Below are positions 38,011 to 47,359 of a stretch of 64,000 nucleotides of DNA, piece after piece. This DNA comes from [Clostridium] ultunense DSM 10521 (GTDB taxonomy: Bacteria > Bacillota > Clostridia > Tissierellales > Tepidimicrobiaceae). A program made the position numbers and the translations under genes. Below the pieces are notes generated by a model that did no database searches, was not told the origin of the DNA, and was given only the letters and a program-made list of their open reading frames with translations. Within the stretch, counting starts at the first letter, position 1. Every line of letters starts with the position of its first letter. The DNA lies in assembly GCF_000511955.1 (NCBI RefSeq), contig NZ_AZSU01000001.1, positions 186,650-250,649 of the forward strand, written 5' to 3'.

Positions 38011-41000
38011 ATGGTTTATCAAAAAGAGTTTGTCCATTTACATGTTCATACTGAATATAGTTTGTTAGATGGTTCCAGCAGAGTTAGAGACCTTTTAGAC
38101 AGAACCAAAGATTTAGGAATGGATTCTATAGCAATAACAGACCATGGTTCCATGTTTGGTGTAATAGAATTTTATAAGCAGGCTAAAAAAAGAGGGATCA
38201 AACCAATACTTGGGTCTGAAGTTTATATTGCCATAAATAGGTATACTGAGAAGGAACCAAAGGATAAGAATCAATACCATTTGGTTTTATTGGCGGAAAA
38301 TAATATTGGTTATCAAAACCTAATGAAAATAGTTTCAGAAGGATACGTAAATGGTTTTTATTATAAACCTAGAGTAGACCATGATGTACTAGCAAAACAT
38401 AGCCAAGGCATAATTGCATTAAGTGGATGCTTAGGGGGAGAAATTCCTAAACATCTATTAGATGGAAATTATAAAAAGGCAAAAGAAATAGCCCATAAAT
38501 ACAACAAAATATTTGGTCAGGACAATTTTTTCTTGGAAATACAGGATCATGGGATGGAAGAACAAAAGGGGATTAATGAACAGTTGGTAAAACTAAGCCA
38601 GGAAACGGGAATACCATTAGTTGCCACCAATGATGTCCATTATTTGAGAAGAGAAGATGCAATAGTCCATGATGTGCTTCTATGTATTCAGACGGGAAAG
38701 ACCATAGACGAAAGTGATAGGATGAGGTTTCCTACAAACGAATTTTATTTAAAATCCTACGACGAAATGGGGAGCATTTTTGGAAATGTGAAAGAAGCTT
38801 TAGAAAATACGGCTTGGATTGGTGAAAGGTGTAATGTTACTTTAGATTTTGATACCCTACATTTACCTGAATATAAAGTACCAAAAGGATATACAGATTT
38901 AGAGTATTTAAAAAAACTCTGCATTGATGGATTACACAAAAGGTATAAAAGAATTACCCCGGAAATAATGGCTAGATTTAATTTCGAGTTTAATACCATA
39001 GTTGAAATGGGGTATGTAGACTATTTTCTTATAGTTTGGGATTTTATTAAATTTGCAAAAGACAATGGGATAATTGTAGGGCCAGGTAGGGGATCAGCAG
39101 CAGGAAGTATCGTATCCTATGCCTTAGGTATTATTGATATAGACCCATTAGAATACGATTTATTATTTGAAAGATTTTTAAATCCTGAAAGAGTATCTAT
39201 GCCAGATATTGATATAGATTTTTGTTATGAGAGAAGGGAAGAAGTAATAGATTATGTGGTAGAAAAATATGGGGAAGATAGGGTAGCACAGATAGTTACC
39301 TTCGGAACTATGGCAGCTCGAGGGGCTATTCGCGATGTGGGAAGGGCTATAAATATGCCCTATGGGGAAGTAGATTATATTGCAAAGCAAATCCCTATGG
39401 AAATAGGCATGACAATTTCTAAAGCCCTAGATGTTAATAAGACTTTAAGGCAAATATATGAAACAAAAGAAGAAGTTAAAAACCTAATAGATTTAGCCAT
39501 GGCGGTAGAAGGTCTGCCAAGGCATACTTCCACCCATGCTGCTGGAGTAGTAATTTCAAAAGAGCCTATTACCACCTATGTGCCTTTATCTAGAAATAAC
39601 GATGCTATAACCACTCAGTTTAATATGATTGAATTGGAAGAATTAGGCCTTTTAAAGATGGATTTTTTGGGGTTGAGAACCCTTACAGTAATTAGGGATG
39701 CTGTTAATTTAATAGAAAAAAATCATGGAATTAAAATTGATTTTTCTAATTTGAGCTATGATGACCCTAAAGTATTGGAATTATTTGCAAAAGGTGAAAC
39801 CTTAGGTATATTCCAGTTTGAATCTGCTGGCATGAGACAATTTTTAAAGGAACTGAAACCCAATATGTTTGAAAACTTAATAGCTGCTAATTCCTTATTT
39901 AGACCTGGTCCTATGAACCAAATTCCTCAATATATTGCTAACAAAAACAATCCGGAAGATATAGAATATCTACATCCTAGGCTTAAACCTATTTTAGAAG
40001 TAACCTATGGTTGCATTGTCTATCAAGAACAGGTAATGCAGATAGTAAGGGATATAGGCGGATTTACCATGGGTGGTGCAGATTTACTAAGAAGAGCCAT
40101 GGGTAAAAAGAATATGGAAGTAATGGAAGAGGAAAGAAGAAGGTTTATCTATGGAGATACTGATGAAGAAGGACAGGTCATAATAAAGGGAGCTTTGAGG
40201 AATGGTGTAGATGAAAAGACTGCCAATAGGATATACGATTTAATGATCGATTTTGCCAAATATGCTTTCAACAAAAGTCATTCTGCAGCCTATGCTGTAG
40301 TGGCGTATAGAACTGCTTGGCTTAAATATTATTATCCAGTAGAGTTTATGGCAGCCCTTATAAGCAGTGTAATGGGAGATACCAATTCCGTTTCCCTATA
40401 TATCCAAGAGTGTAAAAGGTTGGGAATAGAAATATTGCCACCAGATATCAACGAAAGTTTCAAAAAATTTACCGTTGTAGATGGAAAGATTAGATTTGGT
40501 TTAATGGCAGTAAAGAATGTAGGAGAAAATTTCATAGAGATAATTATTAAGGCAAGAGAGGATGGAATTTTTACAAGCTTTACAGATTTTTGTGAAAGAA
40601 TAGAAAGCATTGACCCTTCTGTAATGAATAAAAGAGCAGTAGAAAGCCTTATTAAATGCGGTGCAATGAATAGTCTAGGGGGTAATAGGGCTCAGCTATT
40701 AGCTATTTTTGAAAAAACTATGGATGGTATCCATGCAGACAGAAAAAGGAATATAGAAGGCCAGTTCTCTATGTTTGAGACAATAGATACTAAAATATCA
40801 AAAGATAATTTACCGGAATTAAAGGAATTTCCACAGAAAAACTTGCTGGCTATGGAAAAGGAAATGATGGGTATTTATATTAGTGGACATCCATTACAAC
40901 CATACGAGGAGGAACTAAATAAAATATCTACAATGACCACTTCTGAATTGTTGCAAGCCCAAGAACAGTTAAGGGAGAATTTAAGTGAGAATATTGATGG

Positions 41001-41484
41001 GAAAAAGATTATAATTGGTGGTATTATCGTTTCAAAGAAGAATAAAATAACTAAAAATAATAATATGATGGCCTTTATTACTTTAGAAGATCTATATGGT
41101 GCTATAGAATGTATTGTATTTCCTGCTACTTATGAAAGGTATAATAGGTTAATAGATGAGGATAGTTTAGTAGTTATCCAAGGAAAGGTAAGTTTAAATG
41201 AAGAGGAAGAACCTAAGATAATATGTGAAAAGATAATCCCATTAAATAAATATAAAAAGGGAAAAATATATTTAAAGATATCTAAAGAAAAGCCTTTAAA
41301 TACATTTAATTCAATTAAAAAAATATTATCCAAATATAAAGGGGAGACTCCAGTATATGTATATATGGAAGGCGATAGGAAGACAGTAATGGCTCAGAGG
41401 GACTTATGGGTTGATATGGAGCAGAAATTGTTATTTGATGAGTTGGCTGAAATATTGGGGAAAGATAATATAAAGGTTTCCTAA
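38011..41484 (+). CDS. dnaE: DNA polymerase III alpha subunit (DnaE type)
   Basis: A 1157-residue replicative polymerase. The N-terminal PHP domain (VHLHVHTEYSLLDGSSRV) is followed by the polymerase palm with catalytic aspartates in PDIDIDFCYERR (~396). Then come fingers (FRPGPMNQIPQYI; GADLLRRAMGKK), a helix-hairpin-helix, an OB fold (KIIIGGIIVSKKNKITKNN) and a short C-terminal domain. It lacks the internal exonuclease domain of PolC. In Firmicutes DnaE mainly extends RNA primers before PolC takes over. AAAGGG precedes the ATG. Confidence 0.96.
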   Translation: MVYQKEFVHLHVHTEYSLLDGSSRVRDLLDRTKDLGMDSIAITDHGSMFGVIEFYKQAKKRGIKPILGSEVYIAINRYTEKEPKDKNQYHLVLLAENNIGYQNLMKIVSEGYVNGFYYKPRVDHDVLAKHSQGIIALSGCLGGEIPKHLLDGNYKKAKEIAHKYNKIFGQDNFFLEIQDHGMEEQKGINEQLVKLSQETGIPLVATNDVHYLRREDAIVHDVLLCIQTGKTIDESDRMRFPTNEFYLKSYDEMGSIFGNVKEALENTAWIGERCNVTLDFDTLHLPEYKVPKGYTDLEYLKKLCIDGLHKRYKRITPEIMARFNFEFNTIVEMGYVDYFLIVWDFIKFAKDNGIIVGPGRGSAAGSIVSYALGIIDIDPLEYDLLFERFLNPERVSMPDIDIDFCYERREEVIDYVVEKYGEDRVAQIVTFGTMAARGAIRDVGRAINMPYGEVDYIAKQIPMEIGMTISKALDVNKTLRQIYETKEEVKNLIDLAMAVEGLPRHTSTHAAGVVISKEPITTYVPLSRNNDAITTQFNMIELEELGLLKMDFLGLRTLTVIRDAVNLIEKNHGIKIDFSNLSYDDPKVLELFAKGETLGIFQFESAGMRQFLKELKPNMFENLIAANSLFRPGPMNQIPQYIANKNNPEDIEYLHPRLKPILEVTYGCIVYQEQVMQIVRDIGGFTMGGADLLRRAMGKKNMEVMEEERRRFIYGDTDEEGQVIIKGALRNGVDEKTANRIYDLMIDFAKYAFNKSHSAAYAVVAYRTAWLKYYYPVEFMAALISSVMGDTNSVSLYIQECKRLGIEILPPDINESFKKFTVVDGKIRFGLMAVKNVGENFIEIIIKAREDGIFTSFTDFCERIESIDPSVMNKRAVESLIKCGAMNSLGGNRAQLLAIFEKTMDGIHADRKRNIEGQFSMFETIDTKISKDNLPELKEFPQKNLLAMEKEMMGIYISGHPLQPYEEELNKISTMTTSELLQAQEQLRENLSENIDGKKIIIGGIIVSKKNKITKNNNMMAFITLEDLYGAIECIVFPATYERYNRLIDEDSLVVIQGKVSLNEEEEPKIICEKIIPLNKYKKGKIYLKISKEKPLNTFNSIKKILSKYKGETPVYVYMEGDRKTVMAQRDLWVDMEQKLLFDELAEILGKDNIKVS

Positions 41485-41587
41485 AGTATTAATCTTTTAA
41501 AAATAATTGAATTTTATGTTATAATTGTTATTATGAAATTTTTATATGGCAACCTTAACAGATACTATTAGTTAGGAGAGTGTAAAA

Positions 41588-41782
41588 ATGTGGACTGCAG
41601 TTTATTTGGCTACAGGTTTAGATGCGGCAATAAGGGTTGAAAAAAAATTAGAAAAAGAAGGTTTTCTAGTCAAAAAACAGCTATTTTCCAAAGAAGGAGA
41701 TGAAGAGTTATATGAAATATTAGCCCCAGAGTTTGAAGCCAATGAAATACAAGCAGTACTATTTGATTTAGGCATTATTTAA
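41588..41782 (+). CDS. Small conserved-looking protein, 64 residues
   Basis: Reads MWTAVYLATGLDAAIRVEKK and ends QAVLFDLGII. Its size and alpha/beta pattern recall small DUF2007-like signal-transducing proteins that occur upstream of pfkA in clostridia. Assignment is by resemblance only. TTAGGAGAG precedes the ATG. It lies 31 bases before pfkA, likely in the same operon. Confidence 0.7.
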   Translation: MWTAVYLATGLDAAIRVEKKLEKEGFLVKKQLFSKEGDEELYEILAPEFEANEIQAVLFDLGII

Positions 41783-41812
41783 TTGAATATTATATAGTTG
41801 GGAGGAGAAAAT

Positions 41813-42772
41813 ATGAAGATAATAGGTGTGCTAACTAGTGGTGGAGATGCGCCGGGCATGAATGCCGCCATTAGGTCCGTAGTAAGAACGTCCATATATA
41901 ATCAAACTAGGGTTTTAGGCATTAAACAAGGTTATAATGGATTATTAAATGGAGAAATTGAAGAGATGAATTTATCCTCTGTAGCAGATATAATCCATAG
42001 GGGTGGCACTATGTTAAGGAGTGCCAGATGTGATGAATTTAAGACTGAGGAAGGACTAAAAAAAGCTATTAATGTAATAAAGATTTTTGGGATAGATGGA
42101 TTAATAGTACTAGGTGGGGATGGAACTTTTAAAGGTGCAAATAATTTAAGTGATGCAGGGATACCAACCATTTGCATTCCTTGTACTATAGACAACGATA
42201 TGGGATATACCGACTATACTATAGGTTTCTTTACAGCTGTAGAAACGGTAGTAGACGCTATAAGTAAAATAAGGGATACTTCTACATCTCATGGTCGAGC
42301 TAATATAGTTGAAGTAATGGGAAGAGAGTGTGGAGATATAGCCCTTTATTCTGGACTAGCTGGAGGAGCTGAAAGCATCATCGTTCCAGAAGTTGAGTTT
42401 GACATAGATGAAGTATGTAGGAAGATTATACAGGGTAGAAATAGAGGTAAGCTTCACCATATTATAGCATTGGCAGAGGGCATAGGGAATGCCTATGAAG
42501 TTGCAAAAGAAATAGAGGAAAAGACTGGTGCAGAAACTAGGGTAACTATATTGGGACATATTCAAAGGGGAGGAACCCCTACTGCTTTCGACAGAATTAT
42601 GGCTAGTAAAATGGGAAATAAAGCAGTAGAACTTTTACTTTCCAATGAGTCAGGTAAAGCTTTAGGCATAAAATGTAATGAATTGATTAGCATGGATTTA
42701 GACAAGGCACTCAACACTAAAAAAGAGTTTGACAAAAATATGTATGATATAGCAAAAATACTTTCTATATAA
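41813..42772 (+). CDS. pfkA: ATP-dependent 6-phosphofructokinase
   Basis: A 319-residue PfkA that commits fructose-6-phosphate to glycolysis. Motifs visible: [13 protein letters not shown] (ATP), [12 protein letters not shown], the catalytic PCTIDND, and [16 protein letters not shown]. The Gly after GGDG (rather than the Asp of PPi-dependent enzymes) supports ATP use. GGGAGGAG sets the ATG at 41813. pyk follows after 15 bases, giving the usual pfkA-pyk operon. Confidence 0.96.
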   Translation: MKIIGVLTSGGDAPGMNAAIRSVVRTSIYNQTRVLGIKQGYNGLLNGEIEEMNLSSVADIIHRGGTMLRSARCDEFKTEEGLKKAINVIKIFGIDGLIVLGGDGTFKGANNLSDAGIPTICIPCTIDNDMGYTDYTIGFFTAVETVVDAISKIRDTSTSHGRANIVEVMGRECGDIALYSGLAGGAESIIVPEVEFDIDEVCRKIIQGRNRGKLHHIIALAEGIGNAYEVAKEIEEKTGAETRVTILGHIQRGGTPTAFDRIMASKMGNKAVELLLSNESGKALGIKCNELISMDLDKALNTKKEFDKNMYDIAKILSI

Positions 42773-42787
42773 GGAGGGATTGGAAAT

Positions 42788-44545
42788 ATGAAAAAGACAA
42801 AGATAGTATGTACTATAGGGCCAGCTTCTGAGAAAGAGGAGGTTTTAAGAGAACTGTTTTTAAAAGGATTAAATGTGGCTAGACTTAATTTTTCTCATGG
42901 TACCCATGAAGAACATAGAATAAGAATTAATACTATAAAAAAATTAAGGGAAGAATTAAAATTGCCTATTGGGATTATGTTAGATACTAAAGGCCCAGAG
43001 ATTAGATTAGGGAGTTTTGATCAAGAAGCAATAGAATTAAAGGATGGGGATTCTTTTACTTTAACAACGAGGGATATTTTGGGAGATGAATCCATAGTTA
43101 GCGTTTCTTATGAAGGATTGGCAAAGGATGTTAATAAAGGGGATAGAATACTTGTAGACGATGGTCTTGTAGAGTTAGAAGTGGTTGAAATCCTTAACGG
43201 AACGGATATAAAGTGTACTGTTCTCAATGGTGGGACATTAAGAGACCATAAGGGTGTAAATATACCCAACGTGTCTATCAATTTACCAGCGGTAACAGGA
43301 AAGGATATTGAAGATATTAAGTTTGGAATAGAAAATGATATAGATTTTGTTGCTGCTTCCTTTATAAGGAAAGCTGAAGACGTATTAGAAATAAGAAAGA
43401 TATTAGAAGAGAATGGTGGAGAGTATATAGATATCATATCTAAAATAGAAAATCAAGAAGGTGTTGATAATATTGATGAAATCATAGAGGCTTCCGATGG
43501 GATAATGGTGGCTAGAGGAGACTTAGGGGTAGAAATCGAGACGGAGGAAATCCCTCTTATACAGAAGAAGATAATTAAAAAATGTAACATAGCTGGCAAA
43601 CCAGTAATTACAGCCACTCAAATGTTAGACTCTATGATGAGAAATCCAAGACCTACAAGAGCTGAGGTAACAGATGTAGCCAATGCCATTCTTGATGGGA
43701 CTGATTCTATAATGCTATCTGGAGAAACAGCGGCAGGGAAATATCCTATAGAATCTGTAAAGACTATGTATGATATTGCTACAAGAACTGAGACATCTTC
43801 TGAGTATTTAGAAATACTGAAGTTTAAATCTGTGGACAAAGATATATCAACAACTAATGCTATAAGTAAGGCAACTTGTACCACAGCAGAAGATTTAAAA
43901 GCTAGTGCAATTATTACAGCTACTTCATCGGGTTATACATCTAAAGCCATATCAAAGTTTAGGCCAAAGGCACCAATAATTGCGGCTACTACAACTGAAA
44001 GGGTAATGAGGAAACTATCCTTAGTATGGGGAGTCTATCCTGTCTTATCCTTGAAAAGCGATGATACCGATGAAGTAATAGACAGATCAATCCATAGCGC
44101 CGTGGAGAAAGGCTATATTAAAGAAGGGGATTTAATAATAATAACAGCTGGTATACCTGTAGGTGTATCAGGAACTACCAATTTAATAAAAGTCCATACT
44201 GTAGGTAAAGTATTGGTGAAAGGGACGGGAATAGGCAAACAATCCATTACCGGGGAAATATGTATTGGCAGCAATAAGGAGGAATTGCAGAATAAATTTA
44301 AAGAGGGAGATATTTTAGTAAGTAAGTTCACTGATAAGGATATGGTAGATTTCATGAAAAAAGCATCGGCTATAATAGTAGAACAGGGTGGATTAACATC
44401 TCATGCAGCAATAGTTGGGTTAAATTTTGAAAAAGCAACAATCGTAGGTGTAAAGAATGCCACGAAGATATTAAATGATGGAGATATAGTAACTGTAGAC
44501 ACTGTTACCGGCCTAGTTTATAAAGGAGAAGCTAGGGTTCTTTAG
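42788..44545 (+). CDS. pyk: Pyruvate kinase with C-terminal PEP-utiliser domain
   Basis: A 585-residue pyruvate kinase converting PEP and ADP to pyruvate and ATP. Catalytic-barrel motifs are RLNFSHGTHEEH, MLDTKGPEIRLG, the Lys in ISKIENQEG and MVARGDLGVE. After the usual ~470 residues there is an extra domain with GGLTSHAAIVG, the phospho-His-type motif of PEP-utilising enzymes, as in Bacillus and Geobacillus pyruvate kinases. AAGGAGGG precedes the ATG. Confidence 0.97.
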   Translation: MKKTKIVCTIGPASEKEEVLRELFLKGLNVARLNFSHGTHEEHRIRINTIKKLREELKLPIGIMLDTKGPEIRLGSFDQEAIELKDGDSFTLTTRDILGDESIVSVSYEGLAKDVNKGDRILVDDGLVELEVVEILNGTDIKCTVLNGGTLRDHKGVNIPNVSINLPAVTGKDIEDIKFGIENDIDFVAASFIRKAEDVLEIRKILEENGGEYIDIISKIENQEGVDNIDEIIEASDGIMVARGDLGVEIETEEIPLIQKKIIKKCNIAGKPVITATQMLDSMMRNPRPTRAEVTDVANAILDGTDSIMLSGETAAGKYPIESVKTMYDIATRTETSSEYLEILKFKSVDKDISTTNAISKATCTTAEDLKASAIITATSSGYTSKAISKFRPKAPIIAATTTERVMRKLSLVWGVYPVLSLKSDDTDEVIDRSIHSAVEKGYIKEGDLIIITAGIPVGVSGTTNLIKVHTVGKVLVKGTGIGKQSITGEICIGSNKEELQNKFKEGDILVSKFTDKDMVDFMKKASAIIVEQGGLTSHAAIVGLNFEKATIVGVKNATKILNDGDIVTVDTVTGLVYKGEARVL

Positions 44546-44558
44546 GGGTGAATAGTTT

Positions 44559-44969
44559 ATGAACCTATGTACATCTATTAGGGTAAGATATGAGGAAACA
44601 GATCAGATGGGCGTAGTATACCACGGCAATTATTTTACTTGGTTTGATATTGGAAGGACTGAGTTTTTTAGGAAACTCAATATAGTATACGGGCAACTGG
44701 AAGAAGAAGGGATTCTTCTGCCGGTAATTGAAGCAAATTGTGAATATATAATGCCTGCGAAATATGATGATGAAATAATAATATGTACGAAATTGGTAAA
44801 ACTAAAAGGTGTAAGGCTAGAATTTGGATATACCTTGTATAGAAAAGAAGATAATACATTGATTGCCAAAGGTCGAACTATTCATGCTTTTGTAGACAAA
44901 AATTTAAAACCTATAAATTTTAAGAAAAGATATAGGGAAATTTGGGATCTGTTAGGAGAAACAATATGA
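44559..44969 (+). CDS. YbgC/4HBT-family acyl-CoA thioesterase
   Basis: A 136-residue hot-dog protein. The RVRYEETDQMGVVYHGNYFTWFDIGRTE stretch, abbreviated here by its key residues D, Y, H, N and E, is the YbgC/4-hydroxybenzoyl-CoA thioesterase signature with the catalytic Asp in TDQMG. Substrate unknown. It follows pyk by 13 bases, and its stop overlaps the fxsA start (ATGA). Confidence 0.88.
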   Translation: MNLCTSIRVRYEETDQMGVVYHGNYFTWFDIGRTEFFRKLNIVYGQLEEEGILLPVIEANCEYIMPAKYDDEIIICTKLVKLKGVRLEFGYTLYRKEDNTLIAKGRTIHAFVDKNLKPINFKKRYREIWDLLGETI

Positions 44970-45358
44970 AGAAAATTATTTTATTATTTATTTTATTACC
45001 TATATTGGACTTGTATATATTGATTAAAGCCTCTCAAACTATGGGATTTGGTGTTACAGTAGTACTTATAATATTAACGGGGATAGCCGGATATTATTTA
45101 GCCAAAACTGAAGGAAGATTAGTTATTCGAAATATAAATAATGCCATGTCCCAAGGGAATATTCCAGGGAATGAGATATTAACTGGATTTTCTATTTTAA
45201 TAGGCGGGTTTTTATTATTATTGCCTGGGATTGTTACAGATATAATTGGGATAACCATGGTATTACCGGGGACTAGGAATTTTTATAAAGAGTATATTAG
45301 AAGAAAAATTGAAAGAATGATCAATAAAGGCTATACTAGGATTATGATTAGATGGTAA
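44966..45358 (+). CDS. fxsA: FxsA family membrane protein
   Basis: A 130-residue cytoplasmic membrane protein with three or four hydrophobic segments and the family segment GIAGYYLAKTEGRLVIRNI, then GFSILIGGFLLLLPGIVTDI. FxsA in E. coli eases F-plasmid exclusion of phage T7; its normal role is unknown. TAGGAG favours ATG 44966, giving ATGA overlap with the thioesterase stop. The pyk-fxsA neighbourhood is also seen in Bacillus. Confidence 0.88.
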   Translation: MKKIILLFILLPILDLYILIKASQTMGFGVTVVLIILTGIAGYYLAKTEGRLVIRNINNAMSQGNIPGNEILTGFSILIGGFLLLLPGIVTDIIGITMVLPGTRNFYKEYIRRKIERMINKGYTRIMIRW

Positions 45359-45369
45359 TATATTAAATG

Positions 45370-45395
45370 GGGGCACAAATTTGTGCCCCATTTTT
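45370..45395 (+). terminator. Rho-independent terminator after fxsA
   Basis: The perfect palindrome GGGGCACAAATTTGTGCCCC is followed by ATTTTT. It ends 18 bases before the rlmD start. Confidence 0.85.
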
Positions 45396-45412
45396 CTGGA
45401 GAGGAGTGTCCT

Positions 45413-46792
45413 ATGGATCAATTTAAAGTTGGGGATAAAATAGAATTAAACATTATAGATATAAGTAGTGAAGGTTTGGGAGTAGGCAGGCATAAGGGGC
45501 TTGCATTTTTTGTTGAGGGAGGAACTTTAGGAGATAGAGTATTATTTGAAATAGTAGAATTAAAGAAAAGGTATGGGATAGGGAAGACATTGGAAATAAT
45601 AGAAAAATCTCCTTATAGAATAGGATCTAAATGTGAGTTCTTTCCACAATGTGATGGGTGTCAACTTCAAAATTTAGATTATTATAAACAATTGGAATTT
45701 AAAAAGAATATAGTGGAAAACAATTTGGAGCGGATAGGCAAGATAAACAATGTAGTAGTCAAGGATACTATAGGAATGGAATATCCTTTTAGATATAGGA
45801 ATAAGGCAGAATTTAAAGTAGAGAAAAATTATAAAATAGGCTATTATAAAAGAGGAACCCATGATATTGTACCTGTTGACAAATCTATTATACAAAATAA
45901 GATGGTAGATGATATATTAATTTTAATTAAAGAATATATGAAGAAGTATAAAGTAGAAGGCTATGATAGGAAGAATAAAAAAGGTATAATTATGAATATA
46001 CTAATAAGAACAACTAAAGATAATAAAGCTATGGTGGTAATCGTAACAAAATGTGAAAATCTTCCTTACAAAAATGAGTTAATAAAAATGTTAACTTTCC
46101 CAGACAAGAGAGTCTCTAATATTTCTTATAATGCTATAGTAAGCATATATCAAAATGTAAAAAAGAATGATACATCGGTAGTATTAGGAGCTAAAGATAT
46201 AAAACTATATGGAGAAGATAGGATTTTAGATTATATAGGAGAGTATAAATTTCTAATTTCTCCAAAATCCTTCTTTCAAATAAACCCTGTGCAAACGGAA
46301 GTACTATATGATAAGGTGGTAGAGTATTTAAGCTTAAATGGAAATGAAACTATAGCAGATTTATACTGCGGAATAGGTACTATATCTTTATTTATATCAA
46401 AGTATGCAAAAAAGGTATATGGTGTGGAAATTGTAAAGGAAGCTATAGAAGATGCCAATGAAAATAAAGATTTAAATGGAGTAAACAATGTAGAATTCAT
46501 ATTAGGCAAAAGTGAAGATATATTACCAAAGTTAAATAAAAAGGGAATTAAGCTGGATGCCATAGTAGTAGATCCTCCTAGGAAAGGCCTTGATAAGTTA
46601 TTAATAAATTCCATAATAGATGCAAATCCAGAAAAAATAGTCTATGTATCCTGTAATCCATCAACATTGGCTAGAGATTTAGGTTATTTGGTTGGAAAAG
46701 GCTATAAGGTACTAGAAGCACAACCAGTGGATATGTTTCCCATGAGTATGCATATAGAGACCATAGCGTTACTACAAAGAGAAATTATGTAG
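45413..46792 (+). CDS. rlmD: 23S rRNA (uracil-5)-methyltransferase of the RlmD/RumA family
   Basis: A 459-residue SAM-dependent RNA methyltransferase. A TRAM domain (~1-60) is followed by Fe-S cysteines (CEFFPQCDGC), the segment SPKSFFQINPVQTEVLYDKV, SAM motif DLYCGIGTISLF, the catalytic Cys in YVSCNPSTLARDL and the terminal MFPMSMHIETIALLQRE. GGAGAGGAG sets ATG 45413. The last ~13 residues (HIETIALLQREIM) match the family only loosely. A second, displaced RlmD-like tail (HVECVVLMSRVEK) occurs at 62501-62542, suggesting the 3' end was exchanged by an integrating element. RlmD in vivo specificity (U1939 or another site) is not certain. Confidence 0.93.
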   Translation: MDQFKVGDKIELNIIDISSEGLGVGRHKGLAFFVEGGTLGDRVLFEIVELKKRYGIGKTLEIIEKSPYRIGSKCEFFPQCDGCQLQNLDYYKQLEFKKNIVENNLERIGKINNVVVKDTIGMEYPFRYRNKAEFKVEKNYKIGYYKRGTHDIVPVDKSIIQNKMVDDILILIKEYMKKYKVEGYDRKNKKGIIMNILIRTTKDNKAMVVIVTKCENLPYKNELIKMLTFPDKRVSNISYNAIVSIYQNVKKNDTSVVLGAKDIKLYGEDRILDYIGEYKFLISPKSFFQINPVQTEVLYDKVVEYLSLNGNETIADLYCGIGTISLFISKYAKKVYGVEIVKEAIEDANENKDLNGVNNVEFILGKSEDILPKLNKKGIKLDAIVVDPPRKGLDKLLINSIIDANPEKIVYVSCNPSTLARDLGYLVGKGYKVLEAQPVDMFPMSMHIETIALLQREIM

Positions 46793-46800
46793 AAATCCTG
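46735..46800 (+). other. Putative left attachment junction (attL) in the rlmD 3' end
   Basis: The rlmD sequence ATGTTTCCCAT (46732-46742 region) followed by ...GCAT-N3-GAG resembles the right junction ATGTTCCCAT...GCAT-N3-GAG at 62478-62509. The genome changes from core genes to accessory genes exactly here. The crossover point cannot be fixed by eye. Confidence 0.45.
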
Positions 46801-46929
46801 AGATTCAAGCTCTTTCATGACCATTTTGAATTCATAGAAGATGACCAAAGTAACAAGCGAAAAGTGCTGAAAAAGTATTTTAATGTTTCAGTGGTGGTTG
46901 ACCTAGTTAGTGGAGACACAAGAAAATAA
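46801..46929 (+). pseudogene. Short open fragment, no start codon
   Basis: An open frame of 42 codons follows rlmD in another frame, with coding-like composition (FKLFHDHFEFIEDDQSNKRK, then VLKKYFNVSVVVDLV) and a stop at 46927. There is no ATG, GTG or TTG with a ribosome site. It may be the end of a gene cut by integration. I do not recognise it. Confidence 0.3.
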
Positions 46930-46942
46930 GGACAAAAATGAG

Positions 46943-46976
46943 AATCAGCAAGGATTAAAAAACTTGCTGATTTTTG
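46943..46976 (+). terminator. Rho-independent terminator at the left end of the element
   Basis: AATCAGCAAG/CTTGCTGATT with a ten-base loop and a T run. The remaining ~300 bases to 47260 hold no gene. They carry a GACTTGT/ACAAGTC inverted repeat (46991-47011) and the related segment TAGACTTATCAAAATGAC near 47068. Confidence 0.75.
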
Positions 46977-47260
46977 CATTTATACTCTTAGACTTGTCAA
47001 AAGCACAAGTCAAGAATGGTGATTTTGATAATTCTAGAATGGCAAAAAAGAAAAGTCTAGACTTATCAAAATGACAACCTAACTATATAGAGATTAGTTA
47101 GATTGATAGAGTTATATTTATATTAAGGGAGAATAAAAAAGTACTTCTTTTAAAGTGGGATATAAGCTGAAACGGAGATCTACCGTAATAGGTTTAAAAT
47201 AAATATTGATATACTAGTAAATATAATTCTATTTGCTTATTTCTAAAAGACAAAATAAAA

Positions 47261-47316
47261 AATGGTTTAAATAAACCATTGACAATTATTTGCGTTATGG
47301 TATAGTTAAACCATAA
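47261..47316. promoter_or_regulatory. Paired palindromic operators over the defence promoter
   Basis: AATGGTTTAAATAAACCATT (47261-47280, nine-base perfect arms) touches the -35. A related palindrome at 47295-47316, with arms TTATGGTATA and complement and one mismatch, covers the -10. Centres are 35 bases apart. Both share ATGGTTTA/TAAACCAT-type half-sites, so one regulator probably binds both. Confidence 0.6.
47279..47306 (+). promoter_or_regulatory. Sigma-A promoter of the defence operon
   Basis: TTGACA (47279-47284) and TATAGT (47301-47306) are 16 bases apart, ~54 bases before the ATG at 47360. Confidence 0.75.
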
Positions 47317-47359
47317 TCAAAAAGGCTATTCCATTTAACTAAAATTAGGAGGGAATTGT

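Noticed and set aside
46985..47090. CRISPR-like or tandem repeat (TAGACTTGTCAAAA and TAGACTTATCAAAA)
   Set aside because: Only two imperfect copies about 80 bases apart without regular spacers; more likely a chance similarity or part of an attachment region.
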